In this document: piece by piece, positions 1 through 6,019 of the stretch
Layout: each line of letters begins with the position of its first letter
Position numbering within the stretch: the first letter of the stretch is position 1
Assembly (NCBI RefSeq): GCF_039523795.1
Contig: NZ_BAAAFZ010000116.1
Location: 1 to 8,498, forward strand
Length of the DNA: 8,498 nt
Direction: 5' to 3'
Origin: Craurococcus roseus
GTDB taxonomy: Bacteria > Pseudomonadota > Alphaproteobacteria > Acetobacterales > Acetobacteraceae
Notes under the pieces: generated by a model
The model's input: only the letters and a program-made list of their open reading frames with translations
Database searches by the model: none
What the model was told of the DNA's origin: nothing
Position numbers and translations under genes: made by a program

Positions 1-1159
1 CCTCGTCGCGCCCGGCCGCGACCCGCTTGGCCGCGGTGTCCAGCAGGCGCCGGGCGTCCGGCTCCAGGGCGCGGCGGCCCGCGCGCACCGCCTCGGCCGC
101 CCACTCCACGGCGTCTTTGCCCCGCTCGCGGGCGTCGCCCCGGGCCTTGGCGACGCCAGTCTCGGCCCGGGCCAGGGCCGCCTGCGCGCCGGCGCGGACC
201 GCCTCGATGGCGGCGTGCGCGGCCCGGGCGTTGGACAGCACGGCGCCGCGGATGTGGTGGGCCACCGCGGTGGGCGTCGGCAGCGACAGGTGCGCCACCT
301 CGTCCAGCAGGCCGCGATCCACCTCGTGGCCGATGCCCACCAGCACCGGCACCGGCATCAGGCACACCGCCCGCGCCAACTCGAAGCAGGCGAGGTGGGC
401 GAGGTCGGCCGAGGCGCCCCCGCCCCGCACCAGCGCCACCGCGCAGAACCGCCCGCCGGCGCAGTCCTTGTAGACGGCGCGCAGCGCGCCGCGGATGGAG
501 GCGGAGGCCGCGGCGGACTGGAACACGGCGTCGAGGTGCAGGATCTCCACCAGCCGGTGCTCGTGCAGCGGCCCGGCGACCCGCACGAAGTCGGCCCGGC
601 CCGCCGCCCCCGCCGGGGCGATGACGCAGACCCGCAGGAAGTCCCGGACCGGGGGCAGCGCGCGCTGGCGGCCGTAGAAGCCGTTGTTCTTCAGCTCCTC
701 GCGGATGGCCCGCACGCGCGCGGCGTGGTCTCCGAGGGAGAAGTTCAGGTCGATGTCGTCGGCCTCGAGGCCGAAGCCGAAGGCCGGCTGCAGCCTGGCG
801 CGGACGTGGACCAGCACGCGGCTGCCCGCCTCGAGCGACAGCCCGGCCGCGGCGAAGGCGTCCGCGATCCGCCGCCACCTGCCCTGCCAGACCACGGCCC
901 GGACCTTGGCCGCGATCGATCCCGCGGCGTCGGTCTCGACCAGTTCGAGCTCGGTCAGCTTGGCCTTCGCGGAGACCTTGTGCAGCTCGCACCTGACCCA
1001 GGCCGCCGGGACGCCCTTGATCGCCTCCTGCACGCCGAGCAGGAAGGCGCGGAGCGTCACCGCCTCGTTGGCCGGCGCGGCCGCTGCGGCTGCGGCCGTC
1101 CCCGGCGCCCATCGGGGCGGTCCCGTCGGCGGCGAATCGGCGTGCGAATCGAGGGCCAT
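1..1159 (-). CDS. xseA: Exodeoxyribonuclease VII large subunit, partial (C-terminus beyond window)
   Basis: Large catalytic subunit of ExoVII, which with XseB degrades single-stranded DNA to acid-soluble oligonucleotides in the cytoplasm. The 386 visible codons hold an Ala/Pro-rich leader (about residues 1-30), an OB-fold-like DNA-binding region (about 33-140) and the XseA core. Core motifs are RGGG (245-248), GIGHE followed by D281 (275-281) and PTPTAVA (294-300), after which an Ala/Arg-rich helical, probably coiled-coil, tail begins. The start is the ATG at 1157-1159, preceded by AGGAAGG. It is divergent: the usual segment after RGGGS (SLEDLWxFND in E. coli-type enzymes, from memory) reads ASADLAHLACFE, so the ND pair is missing. 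It could be a second, accessory XseA rather than the housekeeping copy. The family call is firm because motif order and spacing match. No xseB is visible; the gene runs off the left edge. Confidence 0.88.
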   Translation of the reverse strand, partial: MALDSHADSPPTGPPRWAPGTAAAAAAAPANEAVTLRAFLLGVQEAIKGVPAAWVRCELHKVSAKAKLTELELVETDAAGSIAAKVRAVVWQGRWRRIADAFAAAGLSLEAGSRVLVHVRARLQPAFGFGLEADDIDLNFSLGDHAARVRAIREELKNNGFYGRQRALPPVRDFLRVCVIAPAGAAGRADFVRVAGPLHEHRLVEILHLDAVFQSAAASASIRGALRAVYKDCAGGRFCAVALVRGGGASADLAHLACFELARAVCLMPVPVLVGIGHEVDRGLLDEVAHLSLPTPTAVAHHIRGAVLSNARAAHAAIEAVRAGAQAALARAETGVAKARGDARERGKDAVEWAAEAVRAGRRALEPDARRLLDTAAKRVAAGRDE

Positions 1160-1322
1160 CGCCTTCCTCGGTAGAACACGCGACGCCCTTCGCGGAAGCC
1201 GGAACCGCGCCGGTCTGCGTCAGCTCTTCGGAGTCGCTGATTGAGATGCCCGGTTATCGCGCATCCGGACCGACGAAAGAGGGACGGCCCGAAACAGCCG
1301 GACCGTTCTGCCCTTACCTCCA
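1160..1322. other. Intergenic, upstream of xseA
   Basis: This stretch would hold the xseA promoter. I saw no convincing -35/-10 pair and no alphaproteobacterial LexA site (GTTC-N7-GTTC). A plus-strand reading frame closing at about 1242 ends in a plausible-looking tail (RQLFGVAD), but it is only the end of an antisense frame and is not called as a gene. Confidence 0.4.
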
Positions 1323-1357
1323 TTCATGGCTTCATGGGCTTCATGGGCTTCATGGGC
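1323..1357. repeat. 9-bp tandem repeat, unit TTCATGGGC
   Basis: Three perfect copies of TTCATGGGC (1331-1339, 1340-1348, 1349-1357) follow one copy lacking a single G (1323-1330). The unit is a multiple of three, so each frame stays open through it, reading as GFM repeats on the plus strand and KPM or HEA repeats on the minus strand. That explains several spurious open frames here. It sits at the left edge of the less GC-rich island, next to the AGTGGG repeat cluster. Function is unknown; it may be a slippage-prone microsatellite or part of an origin or boundary structure. Confidence 0.85.
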
Positions 1358-1470
1358 TTTTCGGGAGTGGGTTTGGCCGAGGCAAACCCACTGCGCCCCG
1401 AAGAAAGAAGTGCCGGAATCAGACACTTACTGGTGGCCAGTGGGTTTGAGTGGATTTCCCCTATACCCCC

Positions 1471-1517
1471 ACGGAAAACCGTCATTGGAGCATTGAGATA
1501 ATGCGCCACGCTCAATG
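1471..1517. repeat. Small inverted repeats inside the iteron-like region
   Basis: ACGG-AAAA-CCGT at 1471-1482 can form a 4-bp hairpin. A second inverted repeat pairs CATTGAG (1491-1497) with CTCAATG (1511-1517) across a 13-base spacer. Both lie in the least GC-rich part of the island between repeat copies, so they could belong to the same origin or regulatory structure. They are too short to assign alone. Confidence 0.4.
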
Positions 1518-1609
1518 ACAGTTCACTAGCAAGGAGCGCACAGACCCCACTTGGACCCACTCGAAGCCTGCCACGGTCCGGTAACCCATTGACCTGCAAG
1601 GCCAAGTGC

Positions 1610-1645
1610 AAAAAGCGAAGTGGGTTCGGTTGCCCAAACCCACTT
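1610..1645 (-). terminator. Rho-independent terminator of the primase operon
   Basis: Read on the minus strand, a perfect 9-bp stem (AAGTGGGTT with AACCCACTT, loop of 10) is followed by CGC and five T residues (1614 down to 1610). It starts 27 bases past the primase-helicase stop codon, in the correct orientation. The stem is made of two of the AGTGGG repeat units, so the repeat and terminator functions coincide here. Confidence 0.65.
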
Positions 1646-1672
1646 GCCACTCTTCCCAGCGGCGCCGGCCGT

Positions 1673-4417
1673 TCAGCCCGGTTTGGGCTTCGGCTGCGGT
1701 TCGAGCCGCCATCGCATATGGCCGTCCAGCAGTCCCGCCTGGTTGAACCGGAATCCCTCCACCACCCTGCCGCGGTGCTGGCCAAGCCAGCGGCCGAGCG
1801 CGCGCGGGTTGATGATCCCGCCCCGCCCCGCGACGCCCAACAGCGCATTGCGCAGTTCCGGACAGGCCGGTTCCGACCGTCCGAGGCCCATGCTGTCCGC
1901 CGGCTGGCGCTGCGTGTTGGCCAGAGCGATCACGTCCTTCACGGGCCGCGCCTCAACGCCGATGGTGGCTTTCCACGCGGCCATCACATCGGACAGCGTT
2001 TCTAGGACAGGATCGGCGCGGCGTTGTTCCTCCATGGTGCCGCAGGGGTCCGCTTCCCCCAGCCACAGCAGCGCATCCCGCACCCAGCGGGACCACTCGG
2101 CGAAGGAACCGAGCGGATCGGCCTGCTTCGGGCGCCCCGCTACGTGAAAGGCCCGAAGCACGGTCAGCGCCGCCGCCACCAGCCGGGGCCGGTCGCGCTT
2201 CGCGTCCTCGACGGGTTCATTGACGAAGGCCCTCAGTTCCGGCCGTTCTACGCCGGCGTCCAGCCGGCACAGGATGGCACGGCGCGTCATGTCACCGGCC
2301 AGCACAAGGTTGTTGCCGGTGGCCGTGATGAAGCTGTTCGCCAGCACCTCCGGGGCCTTGGACGCGCCGAGGATGCGGACCCTGACGCGGGGCTGCGTCA
2401 GGGCTTGGCACAGGAACTCTCCGCCCAACGGCGCTTCGGCGTTGTCTACGGCGATGACGTTCTCGGCGGCCAGGAACATGGCCCCCAGCCGCTTTTCGAA
2501 CTCTTCCGGCTTGGCGCTTTGGGCGATCACGGCGGCTTCCCGCCCGGTGACCATGACGGACGCCAGGTCGGCCAGCTTGCTTTTGCCGGTTCCTGCGGCC
2601 GGCGCGGTGAAGCCATGCAGTGGCGCGGTCCGCAGGCCGCGGCGGATCGTCGCCGTCAGGAGCGCGGACAAGGCCACGCTGCGGTCCGCGCCCGGCTTGC
2701 TGGCCTCTTGCCCCTCCACGAAGGGGAAGGTTCCGACCAGCCCTTTCAGCACGTCCAGCGCCGCCGTGGCGCCAACCTTGGTCGGCCGCTCGGGGATGGG
2801 CGGGAAGGCCACGCCGCACGGATCGAAGATCAGACCGGTGGCTGGGTCGTAGCCGGGGCGGTCCAGCACCGACCCGTCTTTTCTCAGCGTCGGCGCGGTG
2901 ACCACGCCGGTTAGGACCGGCAACCGCCACCGCCCCACGCGGCCCTTGTAGACCTCCACCGCGAGCTTCGGCGCGTTCACCTCCCGCGCTTCCTTCGTCC
3001 GGCCGTCGAACTTCATCCAGCGCGCGACCTTCGTCATGGCCTCCAGCAGCGCGGCATCATCCAGCTCAATGACGTGCAACGCCTCGGCCTTTCGCTTACC
3101 CGACACCTCCACGCGCACGGTTCCGGTGCGCACGAGCATCGGGCCGCGCTGGAAGATGCCGAGGTCGGCCGCGATCAAGGCCGCTTCCGCCGCGTCCACC
3201 TCGGCGCTGATGTTGCCGCCCGCCATGTGGATTTCGGGCCGCCGGTCGCCGCCATCCGACCCGGCCCGGCCGGCTTCCTCACGGCCCCGGATGCCGACGC
3301 TGCCGTTGCCGTTGGCCTCGGCCTTGCCGCCGCCCTTCGCCTGCGGGCGGGGCTTCCTTGAGCCGCCATTCCAGCCGAGGGCTGCGGGCTGAATTCCAAG
3401 GGCTTCGCACAGCATCAACGCTGCGTCGGTCGGCGTCGCGGTTCCGCCCCACGTCATCACCACATCAATCGGTGTGAGGCTGGTTTCCGGCCCGAAGTCC
3501 CGTATTCCGGCAGGGTGCAACGAAAGGTCTTCTTCGTACGCGCGGCCGAGGTCCTTGGAGGTGACGCGCCAAGCGCCCGTGCCGTCCTGCTTCTTCGCCC
3601 GGGGGAACAGCGAGGGCACCCAGGCGTCGAGGTTCACCAACGCCGCCGTGTTGACGGCCCGAAAGAAGCCTTCGCCCTCCGCCGGCTGGTGGATGGTCGC
3701 CGCTTTCGGCGCTCGGCGCGGCACGGGCTGGGGTTCGCCTCGTTCCGCCGCTTCGCGTTCGGCCTTCGTCATGCCGCCGGCCTGCCGGAGCATGGTCTCG
3801 GCCACGCCGATGAACTCCTTCACGATGTCTTCCGCCACTGTCGGCAGGCCGGCGAGCGGGACCGCGTCCGGGCCGAGGTCCGGCCACTCGTATTCCTGCC
3901 CGGTGTCGGGGTGCACGCCGTAGGCGACGAACTGCTGCCCTTGCCCCAGCGCCTCGACCTGAACCTTCGTCACGTCCGGCAAGAACAATTCCGGGGTCCG
4001 GCGCTTCGCCATGGGCGCGGCGGCGCGGTAGCAGAGCAGCACCTTCGGCGCCCGGCCGATGCGGCGAAGCCTCGTTCCGCCGAGCATCGCTAGCGCCAGC
4101 GCCTCGAGGCGCGCCGCCAGCGCGGGCACCGGCACGTCGATGTCGACGCCCACCACGCGCCCGCACGCGATCCCCGTGTTGGTGTGTTGCTCGCCGCGGT
4201 AGGTGCGCGGGCCGCCGCTGTCCTGGTACGTGAACGTACCTTCCCAGCGGCGCAACTCGGCATCGTCCGCACGCTCCGCCGCTTCCCGCCAATGCGGCAG
4301 GAAGCTCGCTTTGCCGGCAGCAGGGACGGGCGCGTAGCCCTGTTGCAGCAACAGGCGCCGCAGCGCGGTGACGGCCCGCGGGAATCTCCGGCCGCTGCTG
4401 TCCAAGGACGCGCTCAT
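1673..4417 (-). CDS. Bifunctional primase-polymerase (Prim-Pol) fused to P-loop helicase/ATPase
   Basis: A 914-residue replication protein of the kind found in phages, satellites and plasmids. It would synthesise primers with its archaeo-eukaryotic-type Prim-Pol domain and drive unwinding with its ATPase domain. N-terminal domain: GIACGRVVGVDIDV (about 82-95) supplies the metal-binding D92 and D94; GRAPKVLLCYR (121-131) and EALGQGQQFVAYGVHP (about 155-170) match the remaining Prim-Pol motifs. A charged, Gly-rich linker (about 350-400) leads to the ATPase: Walker A APAAGTGKS (605-613), Walker B VIAVDNAE (654-661), a polar sensor TATGNN (698-703) and a basic segment TRR (711-713) as possible arginine finger. 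The start at 4417 was chosen because its ATG overlaps the stop of the upstream gene (ATGA) and GGAGG lies 7 bases before it; the open frame continues upstream only as an out-of-frame reading of that gene. Codons are less strictly G/C-ending than in the neighbours, suggesting transfer. Domain assignment is secure; exact family and partner are not. Confidence 0.85.
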   Translation of the reverse strand: MSASLDSSGRRFPRAVTALRRLLLQQGYAPVPAAGKASFLPHWREAAERADDAELRRWEGTFTYQDSGGPRTYRGEQHTNTGIACGRVVGVDIDVPVPALAARLEALALAMLGGTRLRRIGRAPKVLLCYRAAAPMAKRRTPELFLPDVTKVQVEALGQGQQFVAYGVHPDTGQEYEWPDLGPDAVPLAGLPTVAEDIVKEFIGVAETMLRQAGGMTKAEREAAERGEPQPVPRRAPKAATIHQPAEGEGFFRAVNTAALVNLDAWVPSLFPRAKKQDGTGAWRVTSKDLGRAYEEDLSLHPAGIRDFGPETSLTPIDVVMTWGGTATPTDAALMLCEALGIQPAALGWNGGSRKPRPQAKGGGKAEANGNGSVGIRGREEAGRAGSDGGDRRPEIHMAGGNISAEVDAAEAALIAADLGIFQRGPMLVRTGTVRVEVSGKRKAEALHVIELDDAALLEAMTKVARWMKFDGRTKEAREVNAPKLAVEVYKGRVGRWRLPVLTGVVTAPTLRKDGSVLDRPGYDPATGLIFDPCGVAFPPIPERPTKVGATAALDVLKGLVGTFPFVEGQEASKPGADRSVALSALLTATIRRGLRTAPLHGFTAPAAGTGKSKLADLASVMVTGREAAVIAQSAKPEEFEKRLGAMFLAAENVIAVDNAEAPLGGEFLCQALTQPRVRVRILGASKAPEVLANSFITATGNNLVLAGDMTRRAILCRLDAGVERPELRAFVNEPVEDAKRDRPRLVAAALTVLRAFHVAGRPKQADPLGSFAEWSRWVRDALLWLGEADPCGTMEEQRRADPVLETLSDVMAAWKATIGVEARPVKDVIALANTQRQPADSMGLGRSEPACPELRNALLGVAGRGGIINPRALGRWLGQHRGRVVEGFRFNQAGLLDGHMRWRLEPQPKPKPG

Positions 4418-4821
4418 GCCGCGTCCTCCGCCGTAGCCCCGCAGCGATGGGCGACGCGCTGCGCCACCTCCGCAGGCTCCTCGCGCCGACCCCCGGCGAA
4501 CGGATAGATCTGCACTTCCAAGTCCGAGGCGAACCGGCGTTCCCACGACGAGAGAAAGCGCCAGCGCGCCAGCGCGTACCGGAGTTGCGCGACCGGATCG
4601 CCCGCGGGCCGTGGGGGGAGAGGAAGCGGAAGCGCGACCGGCGCGGGGCGGGTGGCCCGCTCCATGAGCTGCGCCCACGTCCAGCGCAGGACCTGCCGAA
4701 GATGGCAATCCGCCATCAAGGCAGCTGCGGAGCGCTCGCCCTCGTGCTCGGAGCCGAGACGGGCAAGCGGATCCGCGAGGCGCTTCCGATCACGGTCGAT
4801 AACAATGGTAACGGCGCTCAT
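4414..4821 (-). CDS. Small phage/element-type protein with GEr-AAA and WERrF motifs, upstream of the primase
   Basis: A 135-residue basic protein of unknown function. Two short modules are visible: LGSEHEGERSAAALMADCHL (about 22-41) followed by a tryptophan helix (RWTWAQLM, 46-53), and RWRFLSSWERRFASDL (about 86-101), separated by a Pro/Leu-rich linker (about 58-73). From memory, this pair (GS-H-GE-AAA, then LS-WE-F) recurs in small hypothetical proteins of alphaproteobacterial prophages and islands, often followed by SPKQ. That end is absent here, so the second module is short or divergent. The start at 4821 is favoured by GGAGG seven bases upstream, over a possible start at 4863. The stop overlaps the primase start as ATGA, so the two are probably translationally coupled, suggesting an accessory role in the same replication process. 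Confidence 0.7.
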   Translation of the reverse strand: MSAVTIVIDRDRKRLADPLARLGSEHEGERSAAALMADCHLRQVLRWTWAQLMERATRPAPVALPLPLPPRPAGDPVAQLRYALARWRFLSSWERRFASDLEVQIYPFAGGRREEPAEVAQRVAHRCGATAEDAA

Positions 4822-4895
4822 CGGGGCGCCTCCCGCAGGTCCGCGTGCCGCTTGTGCAGGCACACGGGACCCGTTAGGGTCCGTGCCCTAGCCAT
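4818..4895 (-). CDS. Possible leader peptide of the primase operon (25 codons)
   Basis: A short frame starting at ATG 4895 ends in a TGA that overlaps the ATG of the 135-residue gene as ATGA, the same arrangement as the next junction. The product (MARARTLTGPVCLHKRHADL plus five residues) resembles nothing I know. The frame also stays open upstream to a GTG at 5003, but that version runs through a strong hairpin and has poor codon usage. A hairpin (4863-4885) lies inside this frame and another (4903-4938) just before it. Translation could therefore affect expression of the operon. The coupling geometry is seen; function and even expression are inference. Confidence 0.3.
   Translation of the reverse strand: MARARTLTGPVCLHKRHADLREAPR
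4863..4885. repeat. Inverted repeat/hairpin in the operon leader
   Basis: GGACCC (4867-4872) and GGGTCC (4877-4882) pair across GTTA, and the stem extends by CAC with GTG past a one-base bulge. It lies inside the possible 25-codon leader frame, 42 bases upstream of the first firm gene start of the operon. It could be an RNA hairpin or an operator-like palindrome. Confidence 0.45.
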
Positions 4896-4902
4896 TTTGC
4901 TT

Positions 4903-4941
4903 AGCCCGCCTTCGCCCCTGGTCCGGGCGGGGCGGGCTTTT
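4903..4941 (+). terminator. Strong hairpin with T-run on the plus strand (terminator-like)
   Basis: AGCCCGCC (4903-4910) pairs with GGCGGGCT (4931-4938), and an inner stem CGCCC (4913-4917) pairs with GGGCG (4925-4929). On the plus strand the stem runs straight into TTTTCC, the form of an intrinsic terminator. No plus-strand gene ends just upstream, so it may block antisense or readthrough transcription. On the minus strand it would be a leader hairpin whose 3' arm lies just before the possible leader peptide. Confidence 0.5.
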
Positions 4942-5229
4942 CCTTTGCTAGGCGACGGGTCGGTGAGACGCGGGTGCCACGCGGACCGCGTGCCCACCAT
5001 CACGCCTCAACGCCGTCGACCGGCGCTTCGGCAGGTTTGCCAATCGGCTTGGAAGGCCTTGGAAAACAATGGAGCGGCTCCAGGCCGTTTGCCGCTTTAA
5101 AGCTTTGAATTCATAAGGCTGAGGCAGTTCCCTCAGCTCCACCATCCCGCTTGAGCACCATACGGTCGTGGCTCGCTTCCCCGCGTCCTTTGAACGACAG
5201 CCCGCAGGCGCTTCTGGTTGGCACCTCCC
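4942..5229. other. Intergenic right flank of the island, palindrome-rich, no convincing gene
   Basis: This should hold the promoter of the minus-strand primase operon, but I see no clear -35/-10 pair. Structures present: GCTGAGG (5118-5124) with CCTCAGC (5131-5137) around a 6-base loop, and overlapping palindromes GCTTTAAAGC (5094-5103), AAAGCTTT (5099-5106) and GAATTC (5107-5112) in a locally A/T-rich patch. A minus frame from ATG 5145 to the stop at 4948 (65 residues, beginning MVELRELPQPYEF) is open, but it has mixed codon usage, no clear ribosome-binding site and no recognised motif. It is not called as a gene. Confidence 0.4.
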
Positions 5230-5313
5230 GATCAAGCCGACGGCGCGCTGCTGGCCGACCCGGAGGCGACGTTCGGCCCGGAGGAGCTGCGGCGGACGGT
5301 CACCGTGCGCACC
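5230..5313 (+). pseudogene. Possible 3' remnant of a truncated chromosomal gene
   Basis: In one plus-strand frame the codons from 5236 to 5313 (26 in a row) all end in G or C, and they encode a normal-looking acidic stretch (GALLADPEATFGPEELRR). This matches the codon style of the flanking chromosomal genes and not the island. Upstream the coding signal stops abruptly at about 5230, where the less GC-rich DNA begins. Downstream the frame runs to a TGA at 5350-5352 but overlaps the 3' end of mtgA and loses its bias. It has no start codon of its own with a ribosome-binding site. I do not recognise the protein. It could also be chance in very GC-rich DNA. Confidence 0.3.
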
Positions 5314-6019
5314 CCAGCAACGGGCGGATCTGCGCGACCCGCCGCTCGATGACGGCTGCGCGCCGCCGCAGGTGGGGGCTGGGCGCCGTGGCGGAGCGTT
5401 CGAGGGGGTTCGGCAGCACGGCCGCGAGCAGCGCGGCCTCGCGCGCGGACAGCGCCGAAGCGGGCTTGCCGAAGGAGGCCCGCGCCGCCGCCTCGGCGCC
5501 GTAGACGCCGGGGCCGAACTCGACGATGTTCAGGTAGACCTCCAGGACCCGGCGCTTGGGCCAGAGCAGGGCGAGTTGCGGCGTGAGCCACGCTTCCAGC
5601 GCCTTGCGGACCGGGTCGCGGCCCGGCCAGAGCAGCAGGTTCTTCGCCGTCTGCATGGTGATGGTGCTGGCCCCGCGCGGGCGCTCCCCGTCCCGCCAAG
5701 CCTCGACCTGGCCGCGCAGGGCCGCGAAGTCGAAGCCCAAGAGCTGCGCGCAGAACCGGTTGTCCTCCGCCGCGATGACGGCCTCGGCGAGCGCCGGGGC
5801 GACCTCCCCGTAGGCGACCCATTCCCGCCGGATCGCGTGGCCCTCGGCGAGGCGGATGAGCATCAACGGCGTCACCGGCGGGGGCAGGACGCGGAAGACG
5901 AGGATCAGCGCCGGCGGGCCGGCGACCAGGAGCACGGCGGCGAGCCCGACCAAGCGCCGGAGCCGCCCCCGACCCGGCGGGCTTGGCCCATCCTGCGCGG
6001 GCCGCCCCCCGGTCCGCAC
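5300..6019 (-). CDS. mtgA: Monofunctional biosynthetic peptidoglycan transglycosylase
   Basis: A GT51 enzyme that polymerises lipid II into glycan strands on the periplasmic face of the inner membrane. The 239 residues fit the usual MtgA length. One membrane anchor lies at about 20-44, followed by the GT51 domain: VIAAEDNRFC (81-90) with catalytic Glu85, GASTITMQTAKNL (117-129), and KRRVLEVYLNIVEFGPGVYG (155-174) with the second conserved Glu region. No transpeptidase domain is present. The GTG start at 6019 keeps the whole anchor and follows GAGGG; no in-frame ATG lies before the anchor. The motif after the catalytic Glu, usually HxGFD or HWGVD, reads AQLLGFD, so the histidine is missing. 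The gene is divergent from the DUF3750 gene across about 350 bases. Confidence 0.9.
   Translation of the reverse strand: MRTGGRPAQDGPSPPGRGRLRRLVGLAAVLLVAGPPALILVFRVLPPPVTPLMLIRLAEGHAIRREWVAYGEVAPALAEAVIAAEDNRFCAQLLGFDFAALRGQVEAWRDGERPRGASTITMQTAKNLLLWPGRDPVRKALEAWLTPQLALLWPKRRVLEVYLNIVEFGPGVYGAEAAARASFGKPASALSAREAALLAAVLPNPLERSATAPSPHLRRRAAVIERRVAQIRPLLGCAR

Larger units (their letters stand above)
1366..1645. repeat. Iteron-like cluster with AGTGGG core (seven copies)
   Basis: The core AGTGGG, extended to AAGTGGGTTTG at the best copies, occurs in plus orientation at 1366, 1439 and 1619 and in minus orientation ending at 1392, 1551, 1561 and 1644. Two pairs form perfect inverted repeats: 1366-1375 with 1383-1392 (10-bp arms, 7-base spacer) and 1618-1626 with 1637-1645 (9-bp arms, 10-base spacer). 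The two minus copies at 1546-1561 are direct repeats 10 bp apart, about one helical turn. The cluster lies just past the 3' end of the primase-helicase gene in relatively A/T-rich DNA, a typical position for an origin or replication-protein binding sites. That role is an inference. The alternative is a group of regulator-binding sites or a dispersed repeat family. Confidence 0.6.

Noticed and set aside
215..1174. Plus-strand open frame of 319 residues
   Set aside because: It is antisense to xseA, whose minus frame contains all the family motifs; His/Gln/Arg-rich composition is typical of a mirror frame.
1366..1645. CRISPR array
   Set aside because: The repeats are too short, change orientation and have irregular spacing, and no cas gene is present.
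1512..1848. Minus-strand open frames spanning the repeat region downstream of the primase
   Set aside because: They begin inside the primase gene in other frames, run through the terminator and repeats, and have no motif or ribosome-binding site.
4418..4708. N-terminal extension of the primase frame to 4708 (about 97 extra residues)
   Set aside because: The extension overlaps the 135-residue gene in another frame, is Arg/Ala/Gly-rich and has no motif. The ATG at 4417 has a strong ribosome-binding site and an ATGA overlap.
5134..5144. CAGCTCCACCA, identical to the 3' end of many tmRNA/tRNA acceptor arms, as a possible integration site
   Set aside because: No T-loop (TTCRA) or T-stem precedes it, no matching 5' acceptor strand is nearby, and no duplicate exists at the left end. 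An 11-base match alone is not enough.
1160..5300. Flanking direct repeats (attL/attR) around the island
   Set aside because: I compared the sequence around 1200-1340 with 5010-5300 by eye and found no shared stretch of convincing length. The real ends may be degenerate.
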